Positions 3,893 through 11,309 of a DNA stretch of 27,371 nucleotides are shown one piece after another (the first letter of the stretch is position 1; every line of letters starts with the position of its first letter). A model generated the notes under the pieces. It worked only from the letters and a program-made list of their open reading frames with translations, ran no database searches and was not told the DNA's origin. Both the position numbers and the translations under genes were made by a program. The stretch is from a virus, in the IMG/VR virus record IMGVR_UViG_3300025759_000554, positions 1 to 27,371 of that record; one strand, 5' to 3'.

Positions 3893-4107
3893 TATTTTAC
3901 ATCAACTTCTTGGTCACCAAAATCATTATCTTCAAGACAAAGATATTCTAATTCCGTTTTACCAGTTGGCAAATTAATCCATTCATCAAACTCTTCTGCA
4001 ATGGCAACAGCATCAAATTGAGACTCTACGTTTCCCTCAGAGAGTTTATGAATCCTTTCAATTGACCAATTACGAATTTGGGCGACAGGTTCAATCTTTG
4101 CATTCAT
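3892..4107 (-). CDS. Small acidic hypothetical protein (71 aa)
   Basis: Starting at the ATG at 4107 it reads MNAKIEPVAQIRNWSIERIH. The second half is acidic (EYLCLEDNDFGDQEVDVK). AAAGGATT before the ATG is a good ribosome-binding site, and the consensus promoter at 4145-4173 lies just upstream. I therefore reject the longer frame to 4323. It overlaps the upstream gene by 17 bases, and its stop runs into tRNA-Tyr. Soluble, function unknown. Confidence 0.7.
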   Translation of the reverse strand: MNAKIEPVAQIRNWSIERIHKLSEGNVESQFDAVAIAEEFDEWINLPTGKTELEYLCLEDNDFGDQEVDVK

Positions 4108-4336
4108 AGTAATCCTTTCGGAAGTATCTGTTGAGGATGTTGCTATTATAGAATGCTGGTCCTCCTGTGTCAAGGCTTTCGGTAAGGACTCCGTTGACAA
4201 AGAGTTGTCTGGTTTCTTCGAAATTTGTTTTGCCCTTTGTTTTATGTAATGATAGGATAGTTCGACTAAAATTCTGTCTACCCAATTGTTCAATTTCTTC
4301 TTTAAGTTTCGAAAGAGGCTCATAGTAATTTTTCAA
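4091..4336 (-). CDS. Hypothetical protein with TTG start (81 aa)
   Basis: There is no internal Met, so translation would start at TTG (4336), which overlaps the stop of the preceding gene as TTGA. It reads (M)KNYYEPLSKLKEEIEQLG at the start and SNILNRYFRKDYYECKD at the end. The composition looks natural for a coded protein, but no clear Shine-Dalgarno exists. A perfect promoter is embedded near its 3' end. Coding is probable; function unknown. Confidence 0.5.
   Translation of the reverse strand: MKNYYEPLSKLKEEIEQLGRQNFSRTILSLHKTKGKTNFEETRQLFVNGVLTESLDTGGPAFYNSNILNRYFRKDYYECKD
4145..4173 (-). promoter_or_regulatory. Sigma70-type promoter, TTGACA-17-TATAAT
   Basis: The -35 TTGACA is at 4168-4173 and the -10 TATAAT at 4145-4150, spacer 17. 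It lies inside the end of the gene at 4091-4336 and serves the gene starting at 4107 and tRNA-Tyr. Confidence 0.85.
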
Positions 4337-4512
4337 GGTTTAGATAGTTCTGAGAAATAATCTTTAGAAGCAATGTGAGGAGTGTATCCAGGATAAAACT
4401 TTTTAACGATAGAACTAATTCCCATAGCAGTAATGGCGCTTTCACAAATAACCCAGACTTCTTTTTTATCCTCTAAAACAATATGTTGAAATGGAAACTT
4501 AGTCTTCTTCAT
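4333..4512 (-). CDS. Small hypothetical protein (59 aa)
   Basis: From the ATG at 4512 it reads MKKTKFPFQHIVLEDKKEVW and ends KKFYPGYTPHIASKDYFSEL plus SKP. A GTG at 4551 with AGGA upstream is an alternative start, but it would overlap the 23-codon frame at 4499-4570 more deeply. It looks like a compact soluble domain with alternating strands. Function unknown. Confidence 0.6.
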   Translation of the reverse strand: MKKTKFPFQHIVLEDKKEVWVICESAITAMGISSIVKKFYPGYTPHIASKDYFSELSKP

Positions 4513-4570
4513 AAGTAAACGTTTTGTTTTTAACTTTTGTATCAAATTCACCAGTGCGTCCTGGTTTCAT
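4499..4570 (-). CDS. Possible micro-protein (23 aa)
   Basis: ATG at 4570 is preceded by GTGGGG and encodes MKPGRTGEFDTKVKNKTFTY plus EED. The stop overlaps the ATG at 4512 by 14 bases. A late-promoter-like AATAAATA lies 28 bases upstream. Supported by site and spacing only; function unknown. Confidence 0.4.
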   Translation of the reverse strand: MKPGRTGEFDTKVKNKTFTYEED

Positions 4571-4597
4571 TTTCCCCACTTTAACATTTTTACCTTC

Positions 4598-4605
4598 TAT
4601 TTATT
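4598..4605 (-). promoter_or_regulatory. Late promoter-like AATAAATA
   Basis: Minus-strand AATAAATA, one base off TATAAATA, upstream of the small genes at 4499-4570 and 4333-4512. T4-like cyanophage late promoters tolerate the first position (family knowledge). Confidence 0.45.
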
Positions 4606-4626
4606 ATAAAGTTATTAATATAATCC

Positions 4627-4671
4627 AAAAATACTTTCATTATAAATAGTTTTATGGTAGAAAGTATTTTT
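4627..4671 (+). promoter_or_regulatory. 12-bp perfect hairpin that hides the GIY-YIG gene start
   Basis: AAAAATACTTTC (4627-4638) and GAAAGTATTTTT (4660-4671) are perfect complements, with a 21-base loop. The right arm ends directly at the ATG at 4672 and contains the only candidate ribosome-binding site (GAAAG). A perfect late promoter lies in the loop, so only transcripts starting upstream can form the hairpin. Confidence 0.85.
4641..4648 (+). promoter_or_regulatory. T4 late promoter (TATAAATA) in the hairpin loop
   Basis: Exact TATAAATA on the plus strand. The expected start is near 4654, after the left arm, so late transcripts keep the right arm unpaired. Confidence 0.85.
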
Positions 4672-5376
4672 ATGTCTTGGAGATATAATGAATCGGAATT
4701 TGTAGAAGCTCCTAAGGGTATTGAGGGGTTTGTTTATCTCATAACAAATCTAACAAATGATAGAAAATATGTTGGCAAAAAATCTTTTTGGACAAGAAGA
4801 AAGGATAAGAAGACTGGTAGAAGAAAAACAAAGGAAAGTGATTGGAAAAAATATTTTGGATCTTGTGATGAATTAAATGAAGATGTAAAACTTCTTGGTG
4901 AAGATAAATTTTTGAGAGAAATACTCTACTTATGTCCCCATAAAAAATCAATGTCTTATTATGAAACTATGGAACAATTTAAAAGAGATGTTCTAATGAC
5001 TGATGATTATTATAATACAAATATTGAAGGAAGATTTTTTGTGAGTGAGAGAGCAGGAATTTATGAAGTCGTTATGAGAAACGATAAATTCCGTGATATG
5101 AGAAGTAAAAAGATGAAAGACAAATCATATAATCCAATGTATAAACCAGAAGTTCTTGAGAAGTTTAGTAAAATGTATTCTGGCGAAGGAAATCCTATGT
5201 ATGGAAAAAAACTTACCGAAGAGCATAAAAAAGCACTCACAACATCAAAAAATGTAAGAGTGAGTGATGGGGAAAATACTTGGGAAAGTGTTGTATCTTA
5301 CTTAAAAGAAAAGAAAATAGGACACCAAAAATACAAAAAACAATTAGAAGATGGATTAATCTTTATTGTTAATTGA
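4672..5376 (+). CDS. GIY-YIG homing endonuclease, Seg type (234 aa)
   Basis: The N-terminal GIY-YIG nuclease domain begins at about residue 19. It has GFVYLITN (the GIY part), KYVGKK (the YIG part), and basic residues KSFWTRRK. A Glu is in the MSYYETMEQF helix. A DNA-binding NUMOD3-type repeat, GNPMYGKKLTEEHKKA, is at about residues 184-199. This is the layout of T4 Seg nucleases, which nick or cut DNA and spread their own gene. I start at the second ATG (4672). The late transcript would begin at about 4654, and the hairpin arm ends exactly at 4672; the first ATG at 4654 has no ribosome-binding site. It is the only clear plus-strand gene in the window, and AT-rich. Its 3' end nearly meets a truncated GIY-YIG gene on the other strand. 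Confidence 0.92.
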   Translation: MSWRYNESEFVEAPKGIEGFVYLITNLTNDRKYVGKKSFWTRRKDKKTGRRKTKESDWKKYFGSCDELNEDVKLLGEDKFLREILYLCPHKKSMSYYETMEQFKRDVLMTDDYYNTNIEGRFFVSERAGIYEVVMRNDKFRDMRSKKMKDKSYNPMYKPEVLEKFSKMYSGEGNPMYGKKLTEEHKKALTTSKNVRVSDGENTWESVVSYLKEKKIGHQKYKKQLEDGLIFIVN

Positions 5377-5385
5377 TTCAATTAA
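5369..5385. repeat. 17-bp palindrome at the endonuclease 3' end
   Basis: TTAATTGA T TCAATTAA, perfect 8-base arms covering the stop codon of the GIY-YIG gene. It lies just before the truncated gene on the opposite strand, at the possible insertion junction. Confidence 0.6.
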
Positions 5386-5395
5386 AGTTTTTGGA

Positions 5396-5524
5396 TTATC
5401 GTGACTGATTGGTAATGAGATAAACAAACCCAAAGTAGTCCCCAATATCACTAGAAGTAAAAACCTTGCCATTATAAATCCAGGGATTGTCATAGATTTC
5501 ATCAGTAGTATAACTGCAACTCAT
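5396..5524 (-). pseudogene. 5' remnant of a second GIY-YIG endonuclease gene
   Basis: The 42-codon frame reads MSCSYTTDEIYDNPWIYNGK, then a short stretch, then DYFGFVYLITNQSR and stop. GFVYLITN is the first half of a GIY-YIG domain, the same eight residues as in the intact gene on the other strand. The YIG half and everything after it are missing. The frame stops about 20 bases from the 3' end of the intact plus-strand gene. It overlaps the end of the 52-aa gene by 23 bases, as a real coupled gene would. Most likely the gene was truncated by an insertion or deletion here. A short functional peptide is less likely. Confidence 0.7.
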
Positions 5525-5660
5525 TCACATAGTCAATAGCTTTGCTCAGATATTTATGAGCAAGTTCTTTCTCATGTGGAGTTGCATTTTCTCCATCAAT
5601 ATGATGCTTGAGTTTATCAAGTCTTGATTTGAGTGTGAAAATATCCGTAAGACCAATCAT
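5502..5660 (-). CDS. Small helical protein (52 aa)
   Basis: It reads MIGLTDIFTLKSRLDKLKHH and later ENATPHEKELAHKYLSKAID, predicted mostly helical, with no membrane segment. It is preceded by the terminator at 5664-5691. There is no strong ribosome-binding site between the two, so the expression signal is unclear. Small proteins of this type are common in T4-like cyanophages. Function unknown. Confidence 0.7.
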   Translation of the reverse strand: MIGLTDIFTLKSRLDKLKHHIDGENATPHEKELAHKYLSKAIDYVNELQLYY

Positions 5661-5663
5661 TAG

Positions 5664-5691
5664 AAAAAAGAGGAGTTATAACGCTCCTCTA
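5664..5691 (-). terminator. Intrinsic terminator after nrdA-nrdB operon
   Basis: On the minus strand AGAGGAG / CTCCTCT (7 bp) with an 8-base loop, followed by TTTTTT. It starts two bases past the stop of the gene at 5693-5911. It ends the nrdA-nrdB transcript. Confidence 0.85.
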
Positions 5692-5692
5692 T

Positions 5693-5911
5693 CTATACAT
5701 CCAGAGTAGTTATACCTACCCACTCTTTACAATAGTCATAATCTCCAAACAAATACTCATCATGTTTTGCTGCTTCTTTATATGCATCTATACAACAATC
5801 TATCTCAGAATAATTTGTGATGGGAGTCAATGGTTCTATATTATCCATCTCCTCCCATATAGAATCTAGATCTTCAAAGTTGGAATCCTGAGAATGTGTT
5901 TGCTTTGACAT
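5693..5911 (-). CDS. Acidic hypothetical protein (72 aa)
   Basis: From ATG 5911 it reads MSKQTHSQDSNFEDLDSIWE. The protein is acidic, with a Tyr/Asp-rich end (DEYLFGDYDYCKEW). It overlaps the 3' end of nrdB by 38 bases, so it is the last gene of the reductase operon. An upstream TTG in the same frame (5932) is less likely than the ATG. A role in nucleotide metabolism is only suggested by position; no domain is recognised. Confidence 0.65.
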   Translation of the reverse strand: MSKQTHSQDSNFEDLDSIWEEMDNIEPLTPITNYSEIDCCIDAYKEAAKHDEYLFGDYDYCKEWVGITTLDV

Positions 5912-7052
5912 CTTGCTTAATACCCCCAACAATGTAACTTTCTACTTCTGTTTCTTGTGGTGCTACCTGAAGTCCTTTAGAAGAAATCCAGTTCTGTGTC
6001 CAAGGAAGAGGATTGTTATTTGCAGCAATGTCATATTGAGGTTTCAGACCAATTGCTTTAATACGGCGATTAGCAATCCACTCAACGTACTGTTGGAGAA
6101 GTTTATCATTTAAACCAATCATAGATCCATCTTTAAACAGATAGTCTGCCCACTTCTTCTCTTCATTTACGGCACGGTCAAACATAGCATAGACCCACTC
6201 TTCCTCTTCTTTGGCAATCTGCTTCATCTCAGGATCATCACCATCGCGCCACTTGTTCAGAATGTTTTGAGTAATGGCAAGATGCTGATTCTCATCGCGG
6301 GCAATCAAAGAAATAATCTTAGCAGAACCTTCCATAAGTTTCAGTTCACCAAAAGCAAAACTGCAAGCAAAGGAAACATAGAAGCGAATACCCTCAAGGA
6401 TATTCACATTTGCAACTGCACGATAGAGTTTACGCTTAACCTCTTTTAGGGAATCTTTTGCATAATCAGCACCCTCAAGACGATGTTTCCATTGGTCAGA
6501 AACACCATAAAAATGAGCAGAGTTAATAAAGTCATTATAAGACTCTGTAACGCTCTCAGCACGTTCTAGAATGCGATGATCGCCAATGATAGTATCAAAT
6601 ACCACCGAAGGGTCAGAATAAACGTTTTTGATGATATAGGTGTATGAGCGACTATGAATCATTTCCATAAATCCCCACACTTCCATACATGCTTCCAGTT
6701 CAGGAAGTGAGCAATAAGGAATGAATGCCATACCAGGACCGCGACCCTGAACGGAGTCAAGCATGATCTGATACTTCAGATTAGAAGTATAGATATGCTT
6801 CTGTTCAGGACGCAGCGTATGATAATCGCCACGATCCTTCTGGAGGGAGACCTCCTCAGGTCTCCAGAAGTATCCTAGTTGTTGTGTTGTGAGTTTATCG
6901 AAGACTGGATATTTGTATGAGTCGTATCTTTGAACCCCCAAAGGTTTACCAAAAAACATAGGTTGCTTTTTAGTGTTCACTTGTTCAGTATTAAAAACCG
7001 TAATCCCATTCATTTCATTCTTATCTTTGGATGTTACAAAATCGTACTGCAT
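5874..7052 (-). CDS. nrdB: Ribonucleotide reductase class Ia small subunit
   Basis: The 392-aa beta subunit makes the tyrosyl radical used by NrdA to reduce ribonucleotides to deoxyribonucleotides. Di-iron ligands are seen at D99, E130 and H133 (MEMIHSRSYTYI), E220, and E254/H257 (ARDENQHLA). The radical tyrosine is Y137. The C-terminal SGFQL resembles the NrdA-binding tail. The ATG at 7052 has an excellent CAGGAGA site. It follows nrdA by 11 bases. All key residues are intact and the length is usual for the family. It supplies dNTPs for phage replication together with nrdA. Confidence 0.97.
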   Translation of the reverse strand: MQYDFVTSKDKNEMNGITVFNTEQVNTKKQPMFFGKPLGVQRYDSYKYPVFDKLTTQQLGYFWRPEEVSLQKDRGDYHTLRPEQKHIYTSNLKYQIMLDSVQGRGPGMAFIPYCSLPELEACMEVWGFMEMIHSRSYTYIIKNVYSDPSVVFDTIIGDHRILERAESVTESYNDFINSAHFYGVSDQWKHRLEGADYAKDSLKEVKRKLYRAVANVNILEGIRFYVSFACSFAFGELKLMEGSAKIISLIARDENQHLAITQNILNKWRDGDDPEMKQIAKEEEEWVYAMFDRAVNEEKKWADYLFKDGSMIGLNDKLLQQYVEWIANRRIKAIGLKPQYDIAANNNPLPWTQNWISSKGLQVAPQETEVESYIVGGIKQDVKANTFSGFQL

Positions 7053-7063
7053 ATGTCTCCTGA

Positions 7064-9361
7064 TTAAATTTTACAGCTTTCACAATCGTCCTCTTCGGAC
7101 TCCATAATATCATTTAGTAAACTTTTGAGTTCTACTTTTTCAAAGTCTTCATCATCTTTCTTACCATCATAAGTGTTCTGATAGTAACTTGTCTTCCAAC
7201 CGTACTTGTAAGTTGTAAGAAGGTCTTGTGCCATTACGGATACAGGAACTTCATTGTCTGGATAGTTCTCTGGATTATAACTCCAGTTTCCACTAATTGC
7301 CTGGTCAAAATACTTTTGCATCATAGCAACAATATTAATATAACCACGATTGGACTCCATATCCCACAATAAAGTATAATTGTGTTTAAGAGTTTGATAT
7401 TGTGGAACAATCTGTTTGAGTGTTCCCTTCTTTGATTTCTTAACGGACAAGTAATCTCTTGGTGGTTCGATTCCATTGGTTGCGTTTGACACAACGGAAC
7501 TGCTCTCCGATGGCATCTGTGCGGACAATGTGCTGTGTCGGAGTCCGTGCTCCAAGATAGATGCTCTAAGACCTTCCCAATCATGTTGCAGTTTGATATT
7601 TGAAATTTCGTCTACATCCTTCTTGTATGTATCAATAGGAAGAATGCCATCAGCATACTTGGTACGACCAAAATCAGTACACCAACCCTTCTCCTTAGCA
7701 ATCTCATTTGATGCTTTCAGAAGATAATATTGGAAGGACTCGGAAAGACCATTCACAGCATCCCAGGCTTCTTGAGAATCATAGTTGAATCCAAGTTTTG
7801 CCAAATAGTGTGCCAGACCAATAAAACCTACTCCAAGCGACCTACGTGCCTTTGTAGCGCGTTCTGCTGCCCTTACAGGATACTTCTGATAGTCGATGAG
7901 TTCTTCCAATCCACGAACAGAAAGTTCACAAAGTTCTTCCAGTTCTTCATCAGACTTAACCTTACCAACATTGATAGCAGAAAGAATACAAAGTGCAATC
8001 TCTCCCATATCATCATCAATATGTTGAATAGGATCAGTTGGCAAAGTAATCTCTTGACAGAGGTTACTCATATTGACCTTATCCTTAAAGGAAGAGTGTG
8101 AGTTACAATGGTCAATGTTCATCAGATACAAACGACCAGTTTCTGCACGTTCCTTCAGAATATCCAGAATGAGTTCTTGAGCCCCGATAGTTTTTCTTGG
8201 AATAGATGCATTTCGTTCATAATCATTGTATAGTGCATCAAATCCATCAGTGCCAAAAGCATCATACAAACCAGGAACGTCGTGCGGAGAGAAGAGGGAG
8301 ATCTCTTTATCTTGGATGAAACGTTCATAGAAAAGTTTGCTGATTTGGATTGAGTAGTCTAGTTTACGAACACGATTATCTTCAGTTCCTTTATTGTTTT
8401 TAAGGACAATAATATCTTCTATTTCTTGGTGCCAGATGGGGAAGTGGACTGTCGCGGATCCACCTCGTATGCCATTTTGCGTGCAACATCTGACAGTTGC
8501 TTCAAACTTCTTGAGAAATGGTACAACACCTGTGTGTTGAACTTCTCCCCCTCGGATTTTAGCGTTGATGCCACGGATCCTACCAGCGTTGATGCCGATT
8601 CCCGCCCTCTGTGCAACGTATCTACCAATAGCCATATCAGAGCTAAAGATAGAATCGAGGGAGTCATCAACATCAACAAGAACACAACTAGCAAATTGTC
8701 GCAGTGGCGTTCGTACTCCTGCCATGATGGGAGTGGGGATGTTGATTTTGTGCTTTGAGATTGCGTCATAATACCTCTTGACATATGACATTCTGGTTTC
8801 TTTTGGATACTCTGCAAAGATAGTCAGAGCAATCATAATGTACATGAACTGGGGGGTTTCATATACTTTTCCACTGCTTCGATCTTGCACAAGGTACTTG
8901 TCAACGACCTGACGTAGACCTGCATAAGTGAATAGGTAGTCACGGTGATGATCAATAAAGGAATTAGCTTTATCAATCTCCTCCTTAGAATATTTAAGGA
9001 AAATATCTTTATCATAAACATCATTGTTTGTGCAGTTTATAATGTGCTGCTCAAGATGAGGAAAATCACGAATCATTCCATACAAAGACTTCCTCACGGA
9101 AAAGAGAAGAAGACGTGCAGCAACAAACTGATAGTTTGGATGGTCAAGATCAATCAAATCACTTGCACTACGAATCAGAATCTGCTGAATCTCATTTGTA
9201 GAAATGCCATCATAAAACTGAATACCAGACTTCATTTCTACTTGACTTGCAGACACTCCTGCAAGACCTTTACATGCCTCATCGACCATGATGTGCATCT
9301 TATCTAGGTCAAGAGTTTCAATTCGACCATTTCTCTTGACTACCTTTGTTCCGTTGCTCAT
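7064..9361 (-). CDS. nrdA: Ribonucleotide reductase class Ia large subunit
   Basis: The 765-aa catalytic subunit has an N-terminal ATP-cone (VVKRNGRIETLDLDKMHIMV, about residues 6-95) for allosteric control. Active-site features: C226 in FASCVLVDVDD and C458 in EIALCIL (the redox pair), N433/C435/E437 in MSNLCQE (the radical cysteine), and the KTSYYQNTYD tyrosine pair near the C-terminus for radical transfer. The C-terminal tail ends DDCESCKI, a CxxC for re-reduction by thioredoxin or glutaredoxin, shorter than the CxxxxC of E. coli. The ATG has GGAAAAAAT upstream. It overlaps gp61 by 44 bases, so primase and reductase are cotranscribed. Confidence 0.97.
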   Translation of the reverse strand: MSNGTKVVKRNGRIETLDLDKMHIMVDEACKGLAGVSASQVEMKSGIQFYDGISTNEIQQILIRSASDLIDLDHPNYQFVAARLLLFSVRKSLYGMIRDFPHLEQHIINCTNNDVYDKDIFLKYSKEEIDKANSFIDHHRDYLFTYAGLRQVVDKYLVQDRSSGKVYETPQFMYIMIALTIFAEYPKETRMSYVKRYYDAISKHKINIPTPIMAGVRTPLRQFASCVLVDVDDSLDSIFSSDMAIGRYVAQRAGIGINAGRIRGINAKIRGGEVQHTGVVPFLKKFEATVRCCTQNGIRGGSATVHFPIWHQEIEDIIVLKNNKGTEDNRVRKLDYSIQISKLFYERFIQDKEISLFSPHDVPGLYDAFGTDGFDALYNDYERNASIPRKTIGAQELILDILKERAETGRLYLMNIDHCNSHSSFKDKVNMSNLCQEITLPTDPIQHIDDDMGEIALCILSAINVGKVKSDEELEELCELSVRGLEELIDYQKYPVRAAERATKARRSLGVGFIGLAHYLAKLGFNYDSQEAWDAVNGLSESFQYYLLKASNEIAKEKGWCTDFGRTKYADGILPIDTYKKDVDEISNIKLQHDWEGLRASILEHGLRHSTLSAQMPSESSSVVSNATNGIEPPRDYLSVKKSKKGTLKQIVPQYQTLKHNYTLLWDMESNRGYINIVAMMQKYFDQAISGNWSYNPENYPDNEVPVSVMAQDLLTTYKYGWKTSYYQNTYDGKKDDEDFEKVELKSLLNDIMESEEDDCESCKI

Positions 9362-10325
9362 ATTTTTTCCAAGTAGTAAACTTAAGTTTTGCTTCTAATC
9401 CTGAGTAAGTATTACATTCTATCACACTCTGAACGTCAAGTCCAGAGAGCACCATGTCATTAATATCCTTTTCATTTATTGACGAAGGCCAGATGACAAC
9501 TTTCTGTCCATCTCCGATAACACGGGAAATTCTTGATAGGATTTCTGTATTACGAGGTTCGTTATCGTAAATCCAAACACAATCGTCAATGCCCCACTTA
9601 TCCACATCACCATCTGCACCGCATAAGGCAATCGCGTTGTGAATGAAGGTGCTATCGAATGGTCCTTCTGTAATGTAGACAGTTTCAGTTTTCTTGACCT
9701 TATCGAGACCGTAGATTTTTGGTGCGTCATCATTAAACATCACAGTGATATATTTAACAGATTTGGAATTGAGGGATCTACCCTGAACTCCAATTAAGTC
9801 TTGATTATAAAACAAAGGTATGATAATTCTAGGTTCATCATACCTTACATTCTCAAACTTGGGTGTTATAGTATTGACCCAAGTCATAAACTTTTCCGCA
9901 TAATAAAATCTATCCGGATTTAACCTCCTTTTTTCTAGATACTTTTTTGCGGTTTCATTCTCCGATGCTTTTGGGAGATCTATTTTTTTAGAAAACTTAG
10001 GTGCTTCAAACTTAAACTTAGGTTCTTCTACGGTAAAGTTCTTACCAGTCTTACCTTCTTTAAATTTCTCAAATGTATATTGCTTATGAGTCTCAACATC
10101 AACTTGTTTCAAAAAATTATTGAAAGAGATGTTAAGGCCGCAATTATGGCATTTAAAGTTTGTATTATTTTTTACTTGGTAGAGATATCCTCTTGCCTTA
10201 TTTTTATTCTTTTGAGAGTCTCCGCAAATGGGACAACGAAAGTTGTAGAGATCGTTCTTTACCCTTTTAAATTTTTGAAGTCTTGTAGAAATCAAATTGA
10301 TGTATTTGACATCAACAAAATCCAT
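9318..10325 (-). CDS. 61: T4-like DNA primase gp61
   Basis: The 335-aa primase makes RNA primers on the lagging strand and works with helicase gp41. A zinc ribbon lies at C31-x2-C34 and C59-x2-C62 (CPICG, CHNCG). A TOPRIM catalytic region includes VYITEGPFDST near residue 215 and a later DD/D site (IDDCVWIYDNEP). It starts two bases after the coiled-coil gene ends and is served by the promoter at 10353-10381. It overlaps nrdA at the 3' end. Confidence 0.93.
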   Translation of the reverse strand: MDFVDVKYINLISTRLQKFKRVKNDLYNFRCPICGDSQKNKNKARGYLYQVKNNTNFKCHNCGLNISFNNFLKQVDVETHKQYTFEKFKEGKTGKNFTVEEPKFKFEAPKFSKKIDLPKASENETAKKYLEKRRLNPDRFYYAEKFMTWVNTITPKFENVRYDEPRIIIPLFYNQDLIGVQGRSLNSKSVKYITVMFNDDAPKIYGLDKVKKTETVYITEGPFDSTFIHNAIALCGADGDVDKWGIDDCVWIYDNEPRNTEILSRISRVIGDGQKVVIWPSSINEKDINDMVLSGLDVQSVIECNTYSGLEAKLKFTTWKKYEQRNKGSQEKWSN

Positions 10326-10327
10326 AA

Positions 10328-10714
10328 TCAGGCCTTTGGTTCAAGTCTTTCTATTATAGTGCTTTGGAGTTGTGGTGTCAAGAACTTTTGAAACAGACTT
10401 GGATTATTGGAAAACATACTTAATGCAAATATTGCACCCATCACAATCCAAACACGCTTTTCTATCTGCTGTATTCTTGACAGCATACTGTTATGATCGA
10501 TGTCAATCTTATCACGGAGTTTGTCAATTTTTGCAAAGAGTATATTGTCGGTTTCCTCTTGCTTAGAGATCCTTTGCTCATGGACCGCTAGTATCTTACT
10601 TACATTACTATTTACTTCACTAATCTTTTCAATAGCATCATCAAGTCTAATAAGAACGCCTTTAAGATCGTCAACCTTTTGAGTCAGTACTGCAACCTTA
10701 ACTTCTTCTTCCAT
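10328..10714 (-). CDS. Coiled-coil membrane protein (128 aa)
   Basis: From ATG 10714 it reads MEEEVKVAVLTQKVDDLKGV. A long heptad-rich coiled coil (about residues 1-90) leads to a hydrophobic segment, VWIVMGAIFALSMF (about residues 91-104), and a short tail. The frame could start at a GTG at 10762, but the ATG overlaps the stop of the upstream gene by 17 bases as expected. The layout recalls small phage coiled-coil/membrane proteins (holin-like or DUF7201-like); this is inference. A perfect promoter for gp61 lies in its last codons. Confidence 0.7.
   Translation of the reverse strand: MEEEVKVAVLTQKVDDLKGVLIRLDDAIEKISEVNSNVSKILAVHEQRISKQEETDNILFAKIDKLRDKIDIDHNSMLSRIQQIEKRVWIVMGAIFALSMFSNNPSLFQKFLTPQLQSTIIERLEPKA
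10353..10381 (-). promoter_or_regulatory. Sigma70-type promoter, TTGACA-17-TATAAT
   Basis: The -35 TTGACA is at 10376-10381 and the -10 TATAAT at 10353-10358, spacer 17. Inside the 3' end of the upstream gene, 28 bases before the gp61 ATG. It likely drives the gp61-nrdA-nrdB operon early. Confidence 0.85.
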
Positions 10715-10925
10715 TTCTAGACGTAATATCTTTGACCCACTTTTTATAATCTTTTGGAACACTTCTATAATCTACATCATCATTTCTTCTTTTACGAAAT
10801 CCAAGAACTTTTCCCATACCAGCAACAGGTCCTTTTCGAGCAGATTGATCACTAAATCCCGCAGTTCCAGTAACCATCATTTCTCTAATGATTTGAATAT
10901 ATTTTTCTAGTTTATCCTTTTTCAT
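10698..10925 (-). CDS. Conserved cyanophage-type hypothetical protein (75 aa)
   Basis: It reads MKKDKLEKYIQIIREMMVTG and later ARKGPVAGMGKVLGFRKRRN, with a basic C-terminus. I recognise this REMMVTG / GPVAG / FRKR pattern from T4-like cyanophages (recalled knowledge, no search done). It has no membrane segment. It overlaps the genes on both sides (14 and 17 bases). Function unknown; a structural or assembly role is possible. Confidence 0.8.
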   Translation of the reverse strand: MKKDKLEKYIQIIREMMVTGTAGFSDQSARKGPVAGMGKVLGFRKRRNDDVDYRSVPKDYKKWVKDITSRNGRRS

Positions 10926-11298
10926 CGTAGATACTGTGAAGTTCTCCTAAACAAGATTCATCAATCTCTATATCATGAATATAACATCTTGGATATTCTG
11001 GCAATTTATTAAGGAATATAATGAAAGTTTTTATTAAAGGCCACAATTCCATTTCAATTTTAAAAAACAACATAGGAGTTGCAGCCTCTCCAAATATATT
11101 ATAAAGAATAATGAAGTGATTTAAAAGTAAATGAGTTTTCAATTTCCCATCTCTTTTATATCTCTTAAGTAATCTTTTAATATACCTAAAATGATTTAAG
11201 TCTTTTTCAAAATCATCTTTAGTTACTGCCTGAGGGTTCTCATAATTTTTAATCGCAAATAGGAGAAAATTTTCCTCCGTCAATTCTTTAAAAAACAT
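10912..11298 (-). CDS. Conserved hypothetical protein (128 aa)
   Basis: It reads MFFKELTEENFLLFAIKNYE, then FRYIKRLLKRYKRDGKLKTH and LLLNHFIILYNIFGEAATPM. It is helical, with a hydrophobic centre. This pattern (a '.ENF..YA.KNY' start, an 'LKRY' helix, a 'LNH.I...N.FG' core) occurs in T4-like cyanophages as a DUF7207-like protein, from memory only. It follows the structural gene at 11310 by 11 bases. Function unknown. Confidence 0.8.
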   Translation of the reverse strand: MFFKELTEENFLLFAIKNYENPQAVTKDDFEKDLNHFRYIKRLLKRYKRDGKLKTHLLLNHFIILYNIFGEAATPMLFFKIEMELWPLIKTFIIFLNKLPEYPRCYIHDIEIDESCLGELHSIYDEKG

Positions 11299-11309
11299 TT
11301 ATGTAATTA

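Noticed and set aside
5376-5507. Frame on the minus strand starting MTIPGFIMARFLLLV
   Set aside because: It looks like a membrane peptide, but it overlaps the truncated GIY-YIG gene in another frame. That frame carries a recognisable domain motif, so this one is its shadow.
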